Under the pieces are notes generated by a model. That model did no database searches and had not been told where the DNA came from. It saw only the letters and a program-made list of their open reading frames with translations. A program made the translations under genes and the position numbers. Positions 6,840 through 16,837 of a DNA stretch of 28,888 nt are shown here, in pieces (position 1 is the first letter of the stretch; each line of letters begins with the position of its first letter). The stretch is from DATKZH01 sp964475955 (lineage in GTDB: Bacteria; Planctomycetota; Planctomycetia; Pirellulales; Thermoguttaceae), in contig CAYYZY010000095.1 of NCBI GenBank assembly GCA_964475955.1, positions 1 through 28,888 of the forward strand, written 5' to 3'.

Positions 6840-7075
6840 GCGTCGCTGGGAATACCATGCTTGCGGCGGATGGCGTCAACGGCCGCGTCCAACGGGACGC
6901 CGGGGTCGCCGGCTTGCCATTCGGCCACCGCTGCTCGCACGGCAGCCACGTCCTCCTCTTCTTCGGCCAGGGCTGCGAACGCGTCGCGCAGCAACTCCTC
7001 CTCCGATGCGTATTTCCCTGAGGCCATCCGTTCACGAACGAATTGCTGCAAATCGGGGGGAAAAGGAACCGCCAT
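6836..7075 (-). CDS. ParD-like ribbon-helix-helix antitoxin
   Basis: A 79-residue acidic protein starting MAVPFPPDLQQFVRERMASG, followed by KYASEEELLRDAFAALAEEEE. This is the ParD-type pattern of a ribbon-helix-helix DNA-binding region, then an acidic toxin-binding tail. It should neutralise the downstream toxin and repress its own operon (known of the family). ATG 7075 has a perfect AGGAGG with 7-base spacing and was chosen over in-frame ATG 7093, which would place the ribosome site inside the gene. The stop codon overlaps the toxin start. The tail (VPLDAAVDAIRRKHGIPSDA) is common in addiction modules paired with ParE/RelE toxins. Confidence 0.82.
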   Translation of the reverse strand: MAVPFPPDLQQFVRERMASGKYASEEELLRDAFAALAEEEEDVAAVRAAVAEWQAGDPGVPLDAAVDAIRRKHGIPSDA

Positions 7076-7268
7076 CCCACGTCCTCCTGCCATGCTTTTC
7101 TGGACAGACTATCCTATCACGAATGCTGCCCGGCAGCCACCGCCGAGGGCGAGCAAACCCGTAGGTTATGCTTCAGCCTATCGATCAACTGAACCGCGCT
7201 GAACGGCGGGGAGCCCGTTCCCCCAAAGCCGCATCCGCCGCGATAAGCAATGGCCCGCCCCCGGCGAT

Positions 7269-7859
7269 TCAGCCCTCCGGCGTGTCGATAAGCGCCTGCA
7301 ATCGGGCGCCGAGTTCCGCGGGCAGCCGGGCAACCCAGCCAGCGTCGATCAGGCCGACTCCCAGAAGATCTCGCAGGTGAGTGCGGTCCTTGTCGCGCAA
7401 CGACGTGAGCTTCATCCGTACTAGGGATTCCAGACCCAACACGCGGAACGACGCGGTCGCCTCGCTTTCCGATACGTCGGGCGCTGCGGCCGGGTACTCG
7501 GGCCGCACTTTCTCCCCGGCGAAGACCACGTGGACGGCGTCGCGGGCCTTGGCCTTCGGGCCGTCGAGAAACATCTCCACGCCCGCGGCGCGCCGGTAGA
7601 CGAATCCGGCTTCGGCCAGGGCCGCCTTGGCCGCGTCGAGGTCCCGGCGGCGGATGAGGACGTCGACGTCCTGCGTATTGCGCACCGCCGCCTCGTCGAC
7701 GCGGGAGACCCACGCGGCGACCGCGTTCCCGCCCGCCACGGCGTAGGGAATTCCCGCGGCCTCCAAGGCGGAAGCCGCGCGCAGCAGCCGGGTGCGTACC
7801 TTTTCCACGGCTCGGATCATCCTTTCCCAGGAAACCTCGCCATACTCTAGGGAACCCAT
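7269..7859 (-). CDS. Nucleotidyltransferase-like protein (AbiEii/MNT-type fold)
   Basis: A 196-residue protein. The N-terminal part has the nucleotidyltransferase pattern: YAVAGGNAVAAWV (Gly-Gly at 43-44), then NTQDVDVLIR (Asp 64 and Asp 66, expected metal ligands). A C-terminal helical part follows (LGLESLVRMKLTSLRDKDRTHLRDLL), typical of proteins annotated as nucleotidyltransferase or AbiEii-like. Some relatives are toxins that modify tRNA, while many have no known substrate. There is no adjacent cognate antitoxin apart from the ParDE pair 190 bases downstream, so a toxin role is not supported here. ATG 7859 has GGAG 8 bases upstream; ATG 7820 is an alternative. Confidence 0.78.
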   Translation of the reverse strand: MGSLEYGEVSWERMIRAVEKVRTRLLRAASALEAAGIPYAVAGGNAVAAWVSRVDEAAVRNTQDVDVLIRRRDLDAAKAALAEAGFVYRRAAGVEMFLDGPKAKARDAVHVVFAGEKVRPEYPAAAPDVSESEATASFRVLGLESLVRMKLTSLRDKDRTHLRDLLGVGLIDAGWVARLPAELGARLQALIDTPEG

Positions 7860-8202
7860 CGCACGTGCTCCGGCGGACCGTCAATTCGGGTGGGCTTTGC
7901 CTCGATGCTATTGTACCAGATCGACGACCTTTGCCGCGCGGCCGACTGGCCCATCACTATCTCGGGGGGTACACTGGAATACCGGGTTCAGAGGGCCTGT
8001 GGCGGCCTTCGCCCGCAGCGGAGTGGGACGCAGTGACATTCCGTCCTACGGCCACTGGCGCATCCTGTCAACGAAGAGTCCTATCGAAGGGGAAAGGCAG
8101 ACTCGCTCTCCGGGGGCGACGCGCCGGTCTTGCGGCCGAGAACCGGGAGGCCGTCGTCCGCTTGTCGAGTGTTCCTACCTCACCGGAGCGGGCGTCCTTG
8201 CG
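7860..8202. other. Intergenic spacer between divergent genes
   Basis: These 343 bases separate the minus-strand nucleotidyltransferase gene from ubiB. Apart from the extended -10 candidate at 7910-7918, I recognise no gene, terminator or repeat. The ubiB reading frame stays open back to 7792 but shows no family similarity before 8203. Confidence 0.5.
7910..7918 (-). promoter_or_regulatory. Candidate extended -10 promoter for the nucleotidyltransferase gene
   Basis: TGGTACAAT reads 7918 to 7910 on the minus strand: a TGn extension directly before TACAAT (5 of 6). It lies about 50 bases upstream of ATG 7859. No good -35 element is visible, as tolerated by extended -10 promoters. Confidence 0.4.
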
Positions 8203-9900
8203 ATGAAGATCAGCTCTATCCCCCAAATATACCGGCACTTAGGACGATGGGGCGAGATCCTGTCGGTATTGAGCAAGTACGGCCTGGCCAACTGGATCGG
8301 TCGCCTGGGGCCCGATTTCGCCAAGGACTTGCTCAAGGCTCCGGGGGGGACGGCGATCGCCCGGCACCGCTGGGAGACGCGCCTGCGCCTCGCACTGAGC
8401 GAGCTGGGGCCGTCGTTCATCAAGTTGGGCCAGATGCTCAGTACCCGGCCCGACCTGGTGGGAGCCGACTTGGCTACCGAGCTCCAGCACCTCCAGACCG
8501 AGGTGTCGGCCGATCCGCCCGAGACGGTGCGCGAGATTATCGAGGCGGAGCTGGGCCGGCCGATGGACGAGGTGTTCGAGCAGTTTGAGGAGGAGCCGAT
8601 CGCGTCGGCCTCCATCGGGCAAGTGCACAGGGCCCGGCTGAAGGGCGGCCAATCAGTCGCCATCAAGGTGCAGCACGCCGACATCGAGCGCAAGGTGCTG
8701 GTCGACCTGGAGATCCTCTTCGGGCTGGCGCAGTTGTCGGAGCGGATTCCCGAGTTCCAGCAGTATCGGCCGCGGGCGATTGTGTCGGAGTTCCGCCGCG
8801 TGCTCCGTCGCGAGCTCGACTTCCGGCGCGAAGAGCGGCACATGCAGCTCTTCGCTCACAACTTCGAGAAAGACCCGACGGTGCACATTCCCCGGCCCTA
8901 TTCCGAGATGTGCACCAGCCGGGTGCTGGTGATGGAACTGGTCGAAGGAATCAAACTCTCCGAGACCGACCGGCTGAGGACCGCCGGGTTCGACTTGAAC
9001 GAAATCGCCCGTCGCGGGGCCAACCTCTACCTCGAGATGCTTTTCGTTCACAGCATTTACCACGCCGACCCCCACCCGGGCAACGTGGTGCTGATGGAGG
9101 ACAACGTGATCGGGCTGCTCGATTTCGGCATGGTGGGCCGGATCGACGAGCGGCTGCACGAAGACATCGAAGAACTGCTCTTGGCGGTCACGAGTCAGGA
9201 CTCGGAGCATCTAACGGCGATCGTCACCCGGGTGGGAGCGGTGCCCCAGGACCTCGACCGCACGGCACTCGGTCTGGACATGGCCGATTTCGTCGCTCAC
9301 TACGGGACCCAATCGCTGGAGAACCTGGACTTGAGCGGCGCCCTGACCGAAATGACCGACATGATCCGCCAGTACCGGATCTCGCTGCCGGCACGGGTCG
9401 GGCTTCTCATCAAGGTGCTCATCAGCCTGGAGGGGACGGGTCGTCTGCTGGATCCCCACTTCAGCCTGCTCGACGTGATGAAGCCGTACCGCACGCGGAT
9501 GTTGTGGAGGCGGCTGTCGCCCCGTCGGCGGATACGCAAGATCCGGCGGTTCTACGCCCAGGTAGAGCACATGATCGAGGCCCTGCCGGGCGGCGTCGTC
9601 GATATCATCGAGCAGGTCCAGAGCGGGAAGTTCGACGTCCACCTCGATCACCGGGGGCTGGAGCCCTCGGTCAACCGCCTGGTGCTGGGAATGCTGGCCA
9701 GCGCGCTGTTTTTGGGCTCGTCTCTGTTGGTCAGCCGCGAGGTGCCTCCCCTGGTGGAGCATCTCCCGCTGACCGGATGGATCCCCATCATCCAGGGGGT
9801 ATCGGTGCCGGGAATCGTGGGTATCGCGTTCAGCCTTGCCCTGGGGCTTCGCTTGTGGCGTGCGATCAACAAGTCAGGCCGTCTCGATCGGCGGCAGTGA
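8203..9900 (+). CDS. ubiB: UbiB/AarF/ABC1 family atypical protein kinase
   Basis: A 565-residue protein. Diagnostic motifs: the KxGQ motif FIKLGQMLSTRPDL (Lys 74 to Gln 77), the alanine-rich loop ASASIGQVH (134-142) replacing the usual glycine loop, Lys 155 in VAIKVQ, the catalytic-loop-like HADPHPGN (288-295) and DFGM (307-310). Two C-terminal hydrophobic segments anchor it (LVLGMLASALFLGSSLLV and a second near the end). The family supports isoprenoid quinone synthesis or lipid handling at the membrane; in a menaquinone-using planctomycete the exact substrate is uncertain. ATG 8203 (MKISSIPQIYRHLGR) is where family similarity begins. Its GGAG is 14 bases away, so the ribosome site is weak. 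The frame upstream to 7792 looks non-coding. Confidence 0.92.
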   Translation: MKISSIPQIYRHLGRWGEILSVLSKYGLANWIGRLGPDFAKDLLKAPGGTAIARHRWETRLRLALSELGPSFIKLGQMLSTRPDLVGADLATELQHLQTEVSADPPETVREIIEAELGRPMDEVFEQFEEEPIASASIGQVHRARLKGGQSVAIKVQHADIERKVLVDLEILFGLAQLSERIPEFQQYRPRAIVSEFRRVLRRELDFRREERHMQLFAHNFEKDPTVHIPRPYSEMCTSRVLVMELVEGIKLSETDRLRTAGFDLNEIARRGANLYLEMLFVHSIYHADPHPGNVVLMEDNVIGLLDFGMVGRIDERLHEDIEELLLAVTSQDSEHLTAIVTRVGAVPQDLDRTALGLDMADFVAHYGTQSLENLDLSGALTEMTDMIRQYRISLPARVGLLIKVLISLEGTGRLLDPHFSLLDVMKPYRTRMLWRRLSPRRRIRKIRRFYAQVEHMIEALPGGVVDIIEQVQSGKFDVHLDHRGLEPSVNRLVLGMLASALFLGSSLLVSREVPPLVEHLPLTGWIPIIQGVSVPGIVGIAFSLALGLRLWRAINKSGRLDRRQ

Positions 9901-10096
9901 CCCCCCCGTGAGAAACCGGAGCCCCCTCGGCGGAGGGGCCGCCCTGCCGCCTCTGGGGCGCGTACTGCTTCAGCGTCTGCTCGACGCGGGCGTCGAGCTC
10001 CGCCAGGCGTTCCAGCAGGTCGTCGTGCCGCGCTTCGAGTTCGAGGAGTGCTTGGAGTTGACCGGTTTCGGCGTCCATCGGCTGTTCGATCTCCAC
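9866..10096 (-). CDS. Small coiled-coil hypothetical protein
   Basis: An open frame of up to 76 residues (GTG 10096) or 70 residues (ATG 10078). Residues about 12-45 form a clear heptad-like helix (LQALLELEARHDDLLERLAELDARVEQTL), and the tail is proline/glycine-rich. It is on the opposite strand to ubiB and overlaps its last 35 bases. GTGGAG lies 12 bases before ATG 10078, so the ribosome site is weak. Composition (many Leu, Glu, Asp; no Cys) resembles a real short coiled coil more than an antisense shadow. I do not recognise a family or function. Confidence 0.45.
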   Translation of the reverse strand: MEIEQPMDAETGQLQALLELEARHDDLLERLAELDARVEQTLKQYAPQRRQGGPSAEGAPVSHGGVTAADRDGLTC

Positions 10097-10339
10097 GAGT
10101 CGGAAACAGGCGTGCCCTCATCGGATCGGCAAACCGACGGGTCCGGGGCCAGCCCACTCGGGCAATTCGTTCGTCGCAAAGGCAAGCTGCGCAAGGTTTT
10201 ACGATTGGCCAAACGCTGTGACCCACGCGCCCGGCCCCGGGGGTTCGCGCGCTCTCACCCAGCCGGCGCTTTCGCGACGCGCTGGCGCCCGAAAATCGCC
10301 CGGAGGCTGAAAACAACCCCGGGCAATGCGGATGACGGG
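10097..10339. other. Spacer with no recognised feature
   Basis: Between the small coiled-coil ORF and the rpsU promoter candidate I see no convincing gene, repeat or terminator on either strand. Confidence 0.4.
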
Positions 10340-10369
10340 TGGACATCGCTGAGGCGGTCAATGTACACT
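10340..10369 (+). promoter_or_regulatory. Weak promoter candidate for rpsU
   Basis: TGGACA at 10340-10345, an 18-base spacer and TACACT at 10364-10369. An overlapping TATAAC at 10369-10374 is an alternative -10 without a matching -35. Either would leave a leader of about 75 bases before GTG 10452. Confidence 0.35.
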
Positions 10370-10451
10370 ATAACGTTTTTCCAGGCCATATGCCCGGTCG
10401 TGGCTTGGTGGGCGACGGGGAAACCTCTGCAATCAAGAAAGGGAGATGTGA

Positions 10452-10649
10452 GTGGTCAAGCTGACGCTGCGTGACAACGAGTCGATCCAAGAGGCGGTAC
10501 GACGCTTCCGCAAGCTGGTCGAACGAAGCGGGATCAAGAAAGAGATGCGCCGGCGCGAGTACTACGAGAAGCCGAGCGAAGCCAAACGTCGTTCCCGCCT
10601 GCGTGCCGAGCGTCGAGCCCGTCGAAATCGGCTGCTCACGGGCATCTGA
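10452..10649 (+). CDS. rpsU: 30S ribosomal protein bS21
   Basis: A 65-residue very basic protein of normal bS21 length. Family pattern: VKLTLRDNESIQEAVRRFRKLVERSGI (about 2-28), KKEMRRREYYEKPSEAKRR, then an arginine-rich tail. It binds the small ribosomal subunit near the anti-Shine-Dalgarno region and helps initiation (known of the family). The start is GTG 10452, with GGGAG 6 bases upstream; the next codon GTC gives the expected MVKL beginning. It stands alone, with about 300 or more bases free of convincing genes on each side except the small ORF at 9866-10096. Confidence 0.95.
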   Translation: MVKLTLRDNESIQEAVRRFRKLVERSGIKKEMRRREYYEKPSEAKRRSRLRAERRARRNRLLTGI

Positions 10650-10955
10650 CGGCCCGCTCTGGGGGCACCTTCTCTGCGTTTTCTTCCGCCTGCCCGGCCT
10701 CTTTTGTGCGGCTTTCGGCCCGCGCGCACCGCCTAGGGCTTCTACACGGGGACCAAGCCGCACCCTTCTTCCGCTGGCCGGAAGTGACCCCGCGCCCGTT
10801 GGGCTCCCGTCGCGCCGGGGCGCGCCCGTGGGCATGTCGAAACCGCACGGACCCCGCAACGGCGGAGAGGCCGTCCCCTCCAGGGGCGGATTCAAAAACG
10901 GCGCAGGGCCCGTTTCCCAAAAGCGGCGCGCGGTACGCGCTCCCGCACGGTGCCG
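10650..10955. other. Intergenic spacer between convergent rpsU and the SpoIIE phosphatase gene
   Basis: About 300 GC-rich bases between two convergent genes. Apart from a weak minus-strand terminator candidate at 10894-10915, no feature was recognised. No strong terminator follows rpsU on the plus strand. Confidence 0.45.
10894..10915 (-). terminator. Weak intrinsic terminator candidate for the phosphatase gene
   Basis: Reading the minus strand: AAACGG (10915-10910), an 8-base loop, CCGTTT (10901-10896) and two further T residues. It lies about 40 bases beyond the stop codon of the 10956-12458 gene. The stem is only 6 bp. Confidence 0.35.
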
Positions 10956-12458
10956 TTACCGGAACCGGAAAAGCACGGCGGTCTGGTCGTCCTTGGCGGG
11001 CAAGCCGCCGCAATGCTCGGCCACGCGGTCGAACAGCTCGTCGAGGATGGCCTGGCAAGGCTGGTCGTGCATGTCTTTGAGCATGTCGAACACGCGGGTC
11101 TTGCCGAACGCGCCGCCCTCTTGATCGGCGGCTTCCCAGATGCCGTCGGTCGTCAACAGCATCAGGTCGCCCGAGTTGAACTGCACGATGTCGCCCAGGC
11201 GGAACCGTTCCGACGGCAAGATGCCCAGCAACATGCCGGTGCTCTGGAGCTCCTCGAAGACGCCGGTCGACGGACGATAGATGATCGGCGGATCGTGCCC
11301 GGCGTTGACGTACTCCATGGTCCTCCGCTCCTGGTCGATCAGCCCGTAGAACATCGTGATGAAACGATCGTCCTCGGTGGTCTTTTCCAGGAGGTTGTTG
11401 AGCAGGAAGAACATGTGCTCCAGGTCTTCGGTGTACTGCTCCAGGGTGTTGAGCATCGCCTTGGCCGACGACATGACGATCGCCGGCCCCACGCCGTGGG
11501 CCGAGACGTCGCCGATCGAGACGCCGAGCTTGCCGCTTCGCGGGTGGCTGAAATCGAACAGGTCGCCGCCGATGTCCTCGCAGAACTCGATGCGCGCGGC
11601 GATGTCGGCCATGTCGACCTTGGGGGGCCGGTCGGGGAGCATGGTCAACTGGACGCCGCGCGCGATCCGCATCTCGTGCTGGACCCGCTCGTTGGCCAAC
11701 CGCTCTTCTTCCAGGCGTTTCCTGGAGGTGATGTCGCGGATGAGGGCGACCATCGCGGTTTCGCGGCCGCGTGCGTCGCGCGTCTTGGAGATCGTGACCT
11801 CCAGGTAGACCTCTTCGTTGTCGTCGCCGACCGTGATCTTCGATTCGCGATCGCGAATGTGGCCCGAGTCGCGCAGCGCCGCCTTGACCTCGGGCACGTC
11901 GTCCTTGGAGAAGAGCAACGAGTACATGTCTTCGCCGAGGGCCTCGAGGGCTTGCCGGCGGAAGATCGTCTCCGCCCCCTCGTTGAACATCATGATCACG
12001 CCGTCCAGGTCGGCGGTGATGATCGCGTCGCCCGAGATCTCCAGCACGGTGTCGAGATACACCTTGAGGTAGTTGAAGTTCTCTCGGGCCTGCTCGCGGT
12101 CGGAAACGTCGGTGATGATCCCGAGGCAGCGATCGTCGCCGATGGCGGTCGAGAAGATGAGCTTCGCGGGAAAGCCGCCGCCGGAGAGCTTCACCATGTC
12201 GGCGGTGGTCTCGACCTGGCTCGCCTGCTGGAGGTTCGCCAGCAACTCCTCCCCGTCGGAGCGCGCGGCGAAGAGGTCCAGGAGGCTCATGTTGTCGACG
12301 ACGTTTTCCGCCGGGGCGCCGAAAATCCGTTCATTCTCCTTCGTCCATGCCACGATTCCGCCTTGGGAATCGGTCAGAAGGAAGCAGGACGACACGTCTC
12401 GCAACAACTGGCTGACGGTCTCAAGGTCGAGACGCGCGCCGTTCGAATCGGTGGACAT
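10956..12458 (-). CDS. PAS-PAS-SpoIIE (PP2C-type) serine phosphatase, RsbU-like
   Basis: A 500-residue cytoplasmic regulator. PAS domain 1 spans about 12-118 (CFLLTDSQGGIVAWTKENERIFG), PAS domain 2 about 127-245 (DAIITADLDGVIMMFNEGAETIFR, ending LIRDITSRKRLEEE). A helical linker (about 246-275; VQHEMRIARGVQLTMLP) leads to the SpoIIE phosphatase at about 285-500. Metal-binding motifs are present: CEDIGGDLFDF (Asp 295, Asp 299), IGDVSAHG (Asp 317), TTDGIWEA (Asp 438) and KDDQTAVLF (490-491). Such enzymes dephosphorylate anti-sigma antagonists in partner-switching systems (established). No antagonist or anti-sigma gene is in this window, so the partner must be elsewhere. ATG 12458 has GGGAG 8 bases upstream. 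Confidence 0.93.
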   Translation of the reverse strand: MSTDSNGARLDLETVSQLLRDVSSCFLLTDSQGGIVAWTKENERIFGAPAENVVDNMSLLDLFAARSDGEELLANLQQASQVETTADMVKLSGGGFPAKLIFSTAIGDDRCLGIITDVSDREQARENFNYLKVYLDTVLEISGDAIITADLDGVIMMFNEGAETIFRRQALEALGEDMYSLLFSKDDVPEVKAALRDSGHIRDRESKITVGDDNEEVYLEVTISKTRDARGRETAMVALIRDITSRKRLEEERLANERVQHEMRIARGVQLTMLPDRPPKVDMADIAARIEFCEDIGGDLFDFSHPRSGKLGVSIGDVSAHGVGPAIVMSSAKAMLNTLEQYTEDLEHMFFLLNNLLEKTTEDDRFITMFYGLIDQERRTMEYVNAGHDPPIIYRPSTGVFEELQSTGMLLGILPSERFRLGDIVQFNSGDLMLLTTDGIWEAADQEGGAFGKTRVFDMLKDMHDQPCQAILDELFDRVAEHCGGLPAKDDQTAVLFRFR

Positions 12459-13169
12459 CGATGAAGCTCCCTGAGCCGGCGGCTCACACGAGGGCGGACG
12501 GCCGCGTCCCTCAACACAGAACGGACCCGCCCCGTCCGCCCGAACATATCCCTACTCCCGACACCCGTGTGATACTCTCCGTTGCTGACCAAGCCGGCGG
12601 AGCCGCAACCACGAAAACGCGCGGAAGAAGCTGAGATTACCAAACCAATTATACAACCCGGATCATGTCGCGGAAGGTGACCGACGCAGCCGCGCGTCCC
12701 GTTGGCGCCACGCCTACGGACCCGCAGGGTCACGGGAGGAAGACAACGAGTCCGCATCGCCGGAGGGGCAAACCCCGCCTCTCAGACACTCGGGCTCCCC
12801 CAAGCGTCCGCAACGAGGGCCCCCGCCTCACCTGGAGAACGACTGACTGCCAAAATATCCGGAACCTCCCAAACTTGCAAGCCACTGGTGCCCGGCCAGC
12901 CGGCCACCGTAGATAGCCCGCCTGGGCCTTCGTGCCCCCCCGCAAGGGCCCCGCTGCAACCCGAATCACCGCGCGCGATTCCCTGACGCGCCCCGTGCGC
13001 TCTCTGGAACGGCCTTGCGTGCCGCTGCGGAATCCTCGCGACGGCGGAACGCCGCGGAGGACGTTCCCTACAAGCCGTGTCAGCCCGTCGCGCACGGCCA
13101 TTTGGGCCCCGCTTCGGGCGAACCTACGTCTTCCGGCCCCGAGACAGAGCTGGCCGCGGAGACGGCTAC
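12459..13169. other. Long intergenic spacer with no recognised gene
   Basis: Over 700 bases separate the divergent phosphatase and TPR genes. Frames on both strands are open because of GC content, but none resembles a known family or has a good ribosome site. A perfect TATAAT on the minus strand (12653-12648), about 190 bases before the phosphatase, is the only regulatory candidate near the left side. Confidence 0.5.
12648..12653 (-). promoter_or_regulatory. Candidate -10 element upstream of the SpoIIE phosphatase
   Basis: A perfect TATAAT reads 12653 to 12648 in an otherwise GC-rich spacer. TTCCGC, 16 bases upstream, is a poor -35 (2 of 6). The leader would be long, about 185 bases. Confidence 0.35.
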
Positions 13170-13198
13170 TTGCATCCCCCCTGCCGCAGGGGTAAGAT
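13170..13198 (+). promoter_or_regulatory. Candidate promoter for the TPR membrane protein
   Basis: TTGCAT at 13170-13175, exactly 17 bases of spacer, then TAAGAT at 13193-13198. Predicted start near 13205, about 36 bases before ATG 13241. The -10 is the same hexamer as in the promoter at 16749-16776. Confidence 0.45.
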
Positions 13199-13240
13199 AA
13201 CGTGACGGGCAGCGACCGCCGGGCTTGGAAAGGCCGACGG

Positions 13241-14188
13241 ATGGACGAACGCGAGATCCAAGACCTTATCCATGAGGCCCGCGAGGCACTCGACCGGGGC
13301 AACCACGTTCGGGCCGTCGCCATCACCGAACAGCTCGCGACCATCGCGCCGGAAGACCCGGCGGTCTCCGCGATCCGCGCCGAAACCCTGCTGATGACCG
13401 ACGCGGGCGAGGAAGCGCTGGAGGCCGCCCGCCGCGCCGTGGAACTGGCCCCCGAAGACCAGCACTTGCGCACCGTGCTCGGCCTGGCCGCGTGGCAAAG
13501 CGAGCGGCTGACGCTCGCGCAGCAGTCGATGGAGCGGGCGGTCGAGCTATCGGGCGAGGCGCCGGAGGTGATTGCCGACTTCGCCTTCTTCATGGCCGCG
13601 GCGCGCGGTCCGCGCCTCGCCGAGGCGGCCGCCAACGAAGCCGTCTGCGCCGATCATCGGTGCGCGGCCGCCTGGGCCGCCCGGGGCCTGGCCCAGTTCC
13701 GCCTCCATCGCCGCCGCGCGGCCGAGGCCAGCCTGAGCCGGGCACTGGAACTCGACCCGAACGACCCGTACGCGCTGGCCGCGATGCTGGCCCTGCTTCA
13801 CCAGCGGCACGACGTCGATCGGGCGGTCGCCCTGGCCGAGCTGCTCAGCGACAGCCGCGGCACCGAGCAGTTCCTGGCCGTGCGGCTCTTCCTGCTCAAG
13901 TGCGGCTTGCCCGACCTGGCGGCCACCGAGGCGTTCGTCGAAGCCATCCGCGCCGAGGCCAGGCGTCGCGACGTCGGCAGGGAACTGATCGAACGCCGGG
14001 CGCTGCGGGAGCCGACGTACTACGCCGATTCCCCCTGGCATTTTTGGCTCTGCCTGGCGGCCAGCGTGCTGATCGTCGCCGGGCTGGTCGCCCTGATCGT
14101 GATCTGGCCCGACCTGGCCGCCCCGGCCGTCCTCTTCGGCCTCGTCCCGCTGTTCCTCCTCTGGATGGGGCGGCGGCTTTTCGATTAG
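13241..14188 (+). CDS. TPR-repeat protein with two C-terminal membrane helices
   Basis: A 315-residue protein made of helical pairs typical of tetratricopeptide repeats. Examples are AREALDRGNHVRAVAITEQL near the start, LLMTDAGEEALEAARRAVELAP and AAEASLSRALELDPNDP in the middle. TPR arrays are protein-interaction scaffolds. Near the C-terminus are two hydrophobic helices (HFWLCLAASVLIVAGLVALIVIW, then APAVLFGLVPLFLLWM), so the TPR domain is tethered to a membrane, probably on the cytoplasmic side as no signal peptide is present. ATG 13241 has AAAGG 7 bases upstream; the frame opens at GTG 13202, near the predicted transcription start. The partner is unknown. glgX lies 180 bases downstream on the same strand, but the spacing does not suggest a tight operon. 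Confidence 0.78.
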   Translation: MDEREIQDLIHEAREALDRGNHVRAVAITEQLATIAPEDPAVSAIRAETLLMTDAGEEALEAARRAVELAPEDQHLRTVLGLAAWQSERLTLAQQSMERAVELSGEAPEVIADFAFFMAAARGPRLAEAAANEAVCADHRCAAAWAARGLAQFRLHRRRAAEASLSRALELDPNDPYALAAMLALLHQRHDVDRAVALAELLSDSRGTEQFLAVRLFLLKCGLPDLAATEAFVEAIRAEARRRDVGRELIERRALREPTYYADSPWHFWLCLAASVLIVAGLVALIVIWPDLAAPAVLFGLVPLFLLWMGRRLFD

Positions 14189-14341
14189 CGAGGCTCCGCG
14201 CTGTTGGATTTCGCCGGTTTCTCGGGCGCTGACACGGCGCGCGAGGCGTACTGCAACCGGCGCGCCGGCGATCGCAAATCTTACCGAAAGTCGGAGTTGG
14301 TTGACTCCGGAGCGGCTGCGCGCGAAACTCTTTGATTTTTG

Positions 14342-14369
14342 GGAGGTGCTTGCATGAGGAGGTGCTTGC

Positions 14370-14373
<4 letters not shown>
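14342..14373 (+). repeat. 16-bp tandem duplication of the glgX ribosome site and start codon
   Basis: GGAGGTGCTTGCATGA occurs twice back to back, at 14342-14357 and 14358-14373, with no mismatch. Each copy carries GGAGG and an ATG (14354 and 14370) at 7-base spacing. Because 16 is not a multiple of three, the first ATG opens a different frame that runs to 14698, while the second starts glgX. Confidence 0.9.
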
Positions 14374-16514
<2,141 letters not shown>

Positions 16515-16837
16515 GACGGCGGTTGGAGACTCTCCGCCGTGCTCGGGACGTCGGGCAACGACTTCCGCGAGGCTCGGCAAGAGGCCTCCAGGGGAGCCCG
16601 AGAACAAGTCCTCGGCTCGCGGGGGGGCGCCTTCGTGCGCCCGCCATCGCCGGGAATCGGGAATATTGCAGGCCGATCGTTGCCGCTGGCGACGCGCAAT
16701 CCTCGGTTGCCGTGGCCGTGAGAAGACGGGGCGGGCAGCACGGGCGCTTTGACTTGCACGCAAGTATTTCTAAGATGCGCTGAGAGGTGGCGTTGCCCGG
16801 CCTGATGCAGTTCGGCCTTGATTTCGAGGAGGTGATC
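16515..16837. other. Spacer between glgX and the MscS-family gene
   Basis: About 320 bases. Just after glgX is an inverted repeat ACGGCGG/CCGCCGT (about 16516-16537) without a T-tract. The only other clear feature is the promoter at 16749-16776. No gene recognised. Confidence 0.5.
16749..16776 (+). promoter_or_regulatory. Promoter candidate for the MscS-family gene
   Basis: TTGACT at 16749-16754 (5 of 6), a 16-base spacer, then TAAGAT at 16771-16776. Predicted leader about 55 bases to ATG 16838. One of the better sigma-70-type matches in the window. Confidence 0.5.

Noticed and set aside
10950..12464. 504-codon plus-strand frame opposite the SpoIIE phosphatase
   Set aside because: Antisense shadow; the minus strand encodes a complete PAS-PAS-SpoIIE protein with all motifs.
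12459..13200. Hidden gene in the long spacer
   Set aside because: All open frames lack similarity, ribosome sites and protein-like composition.
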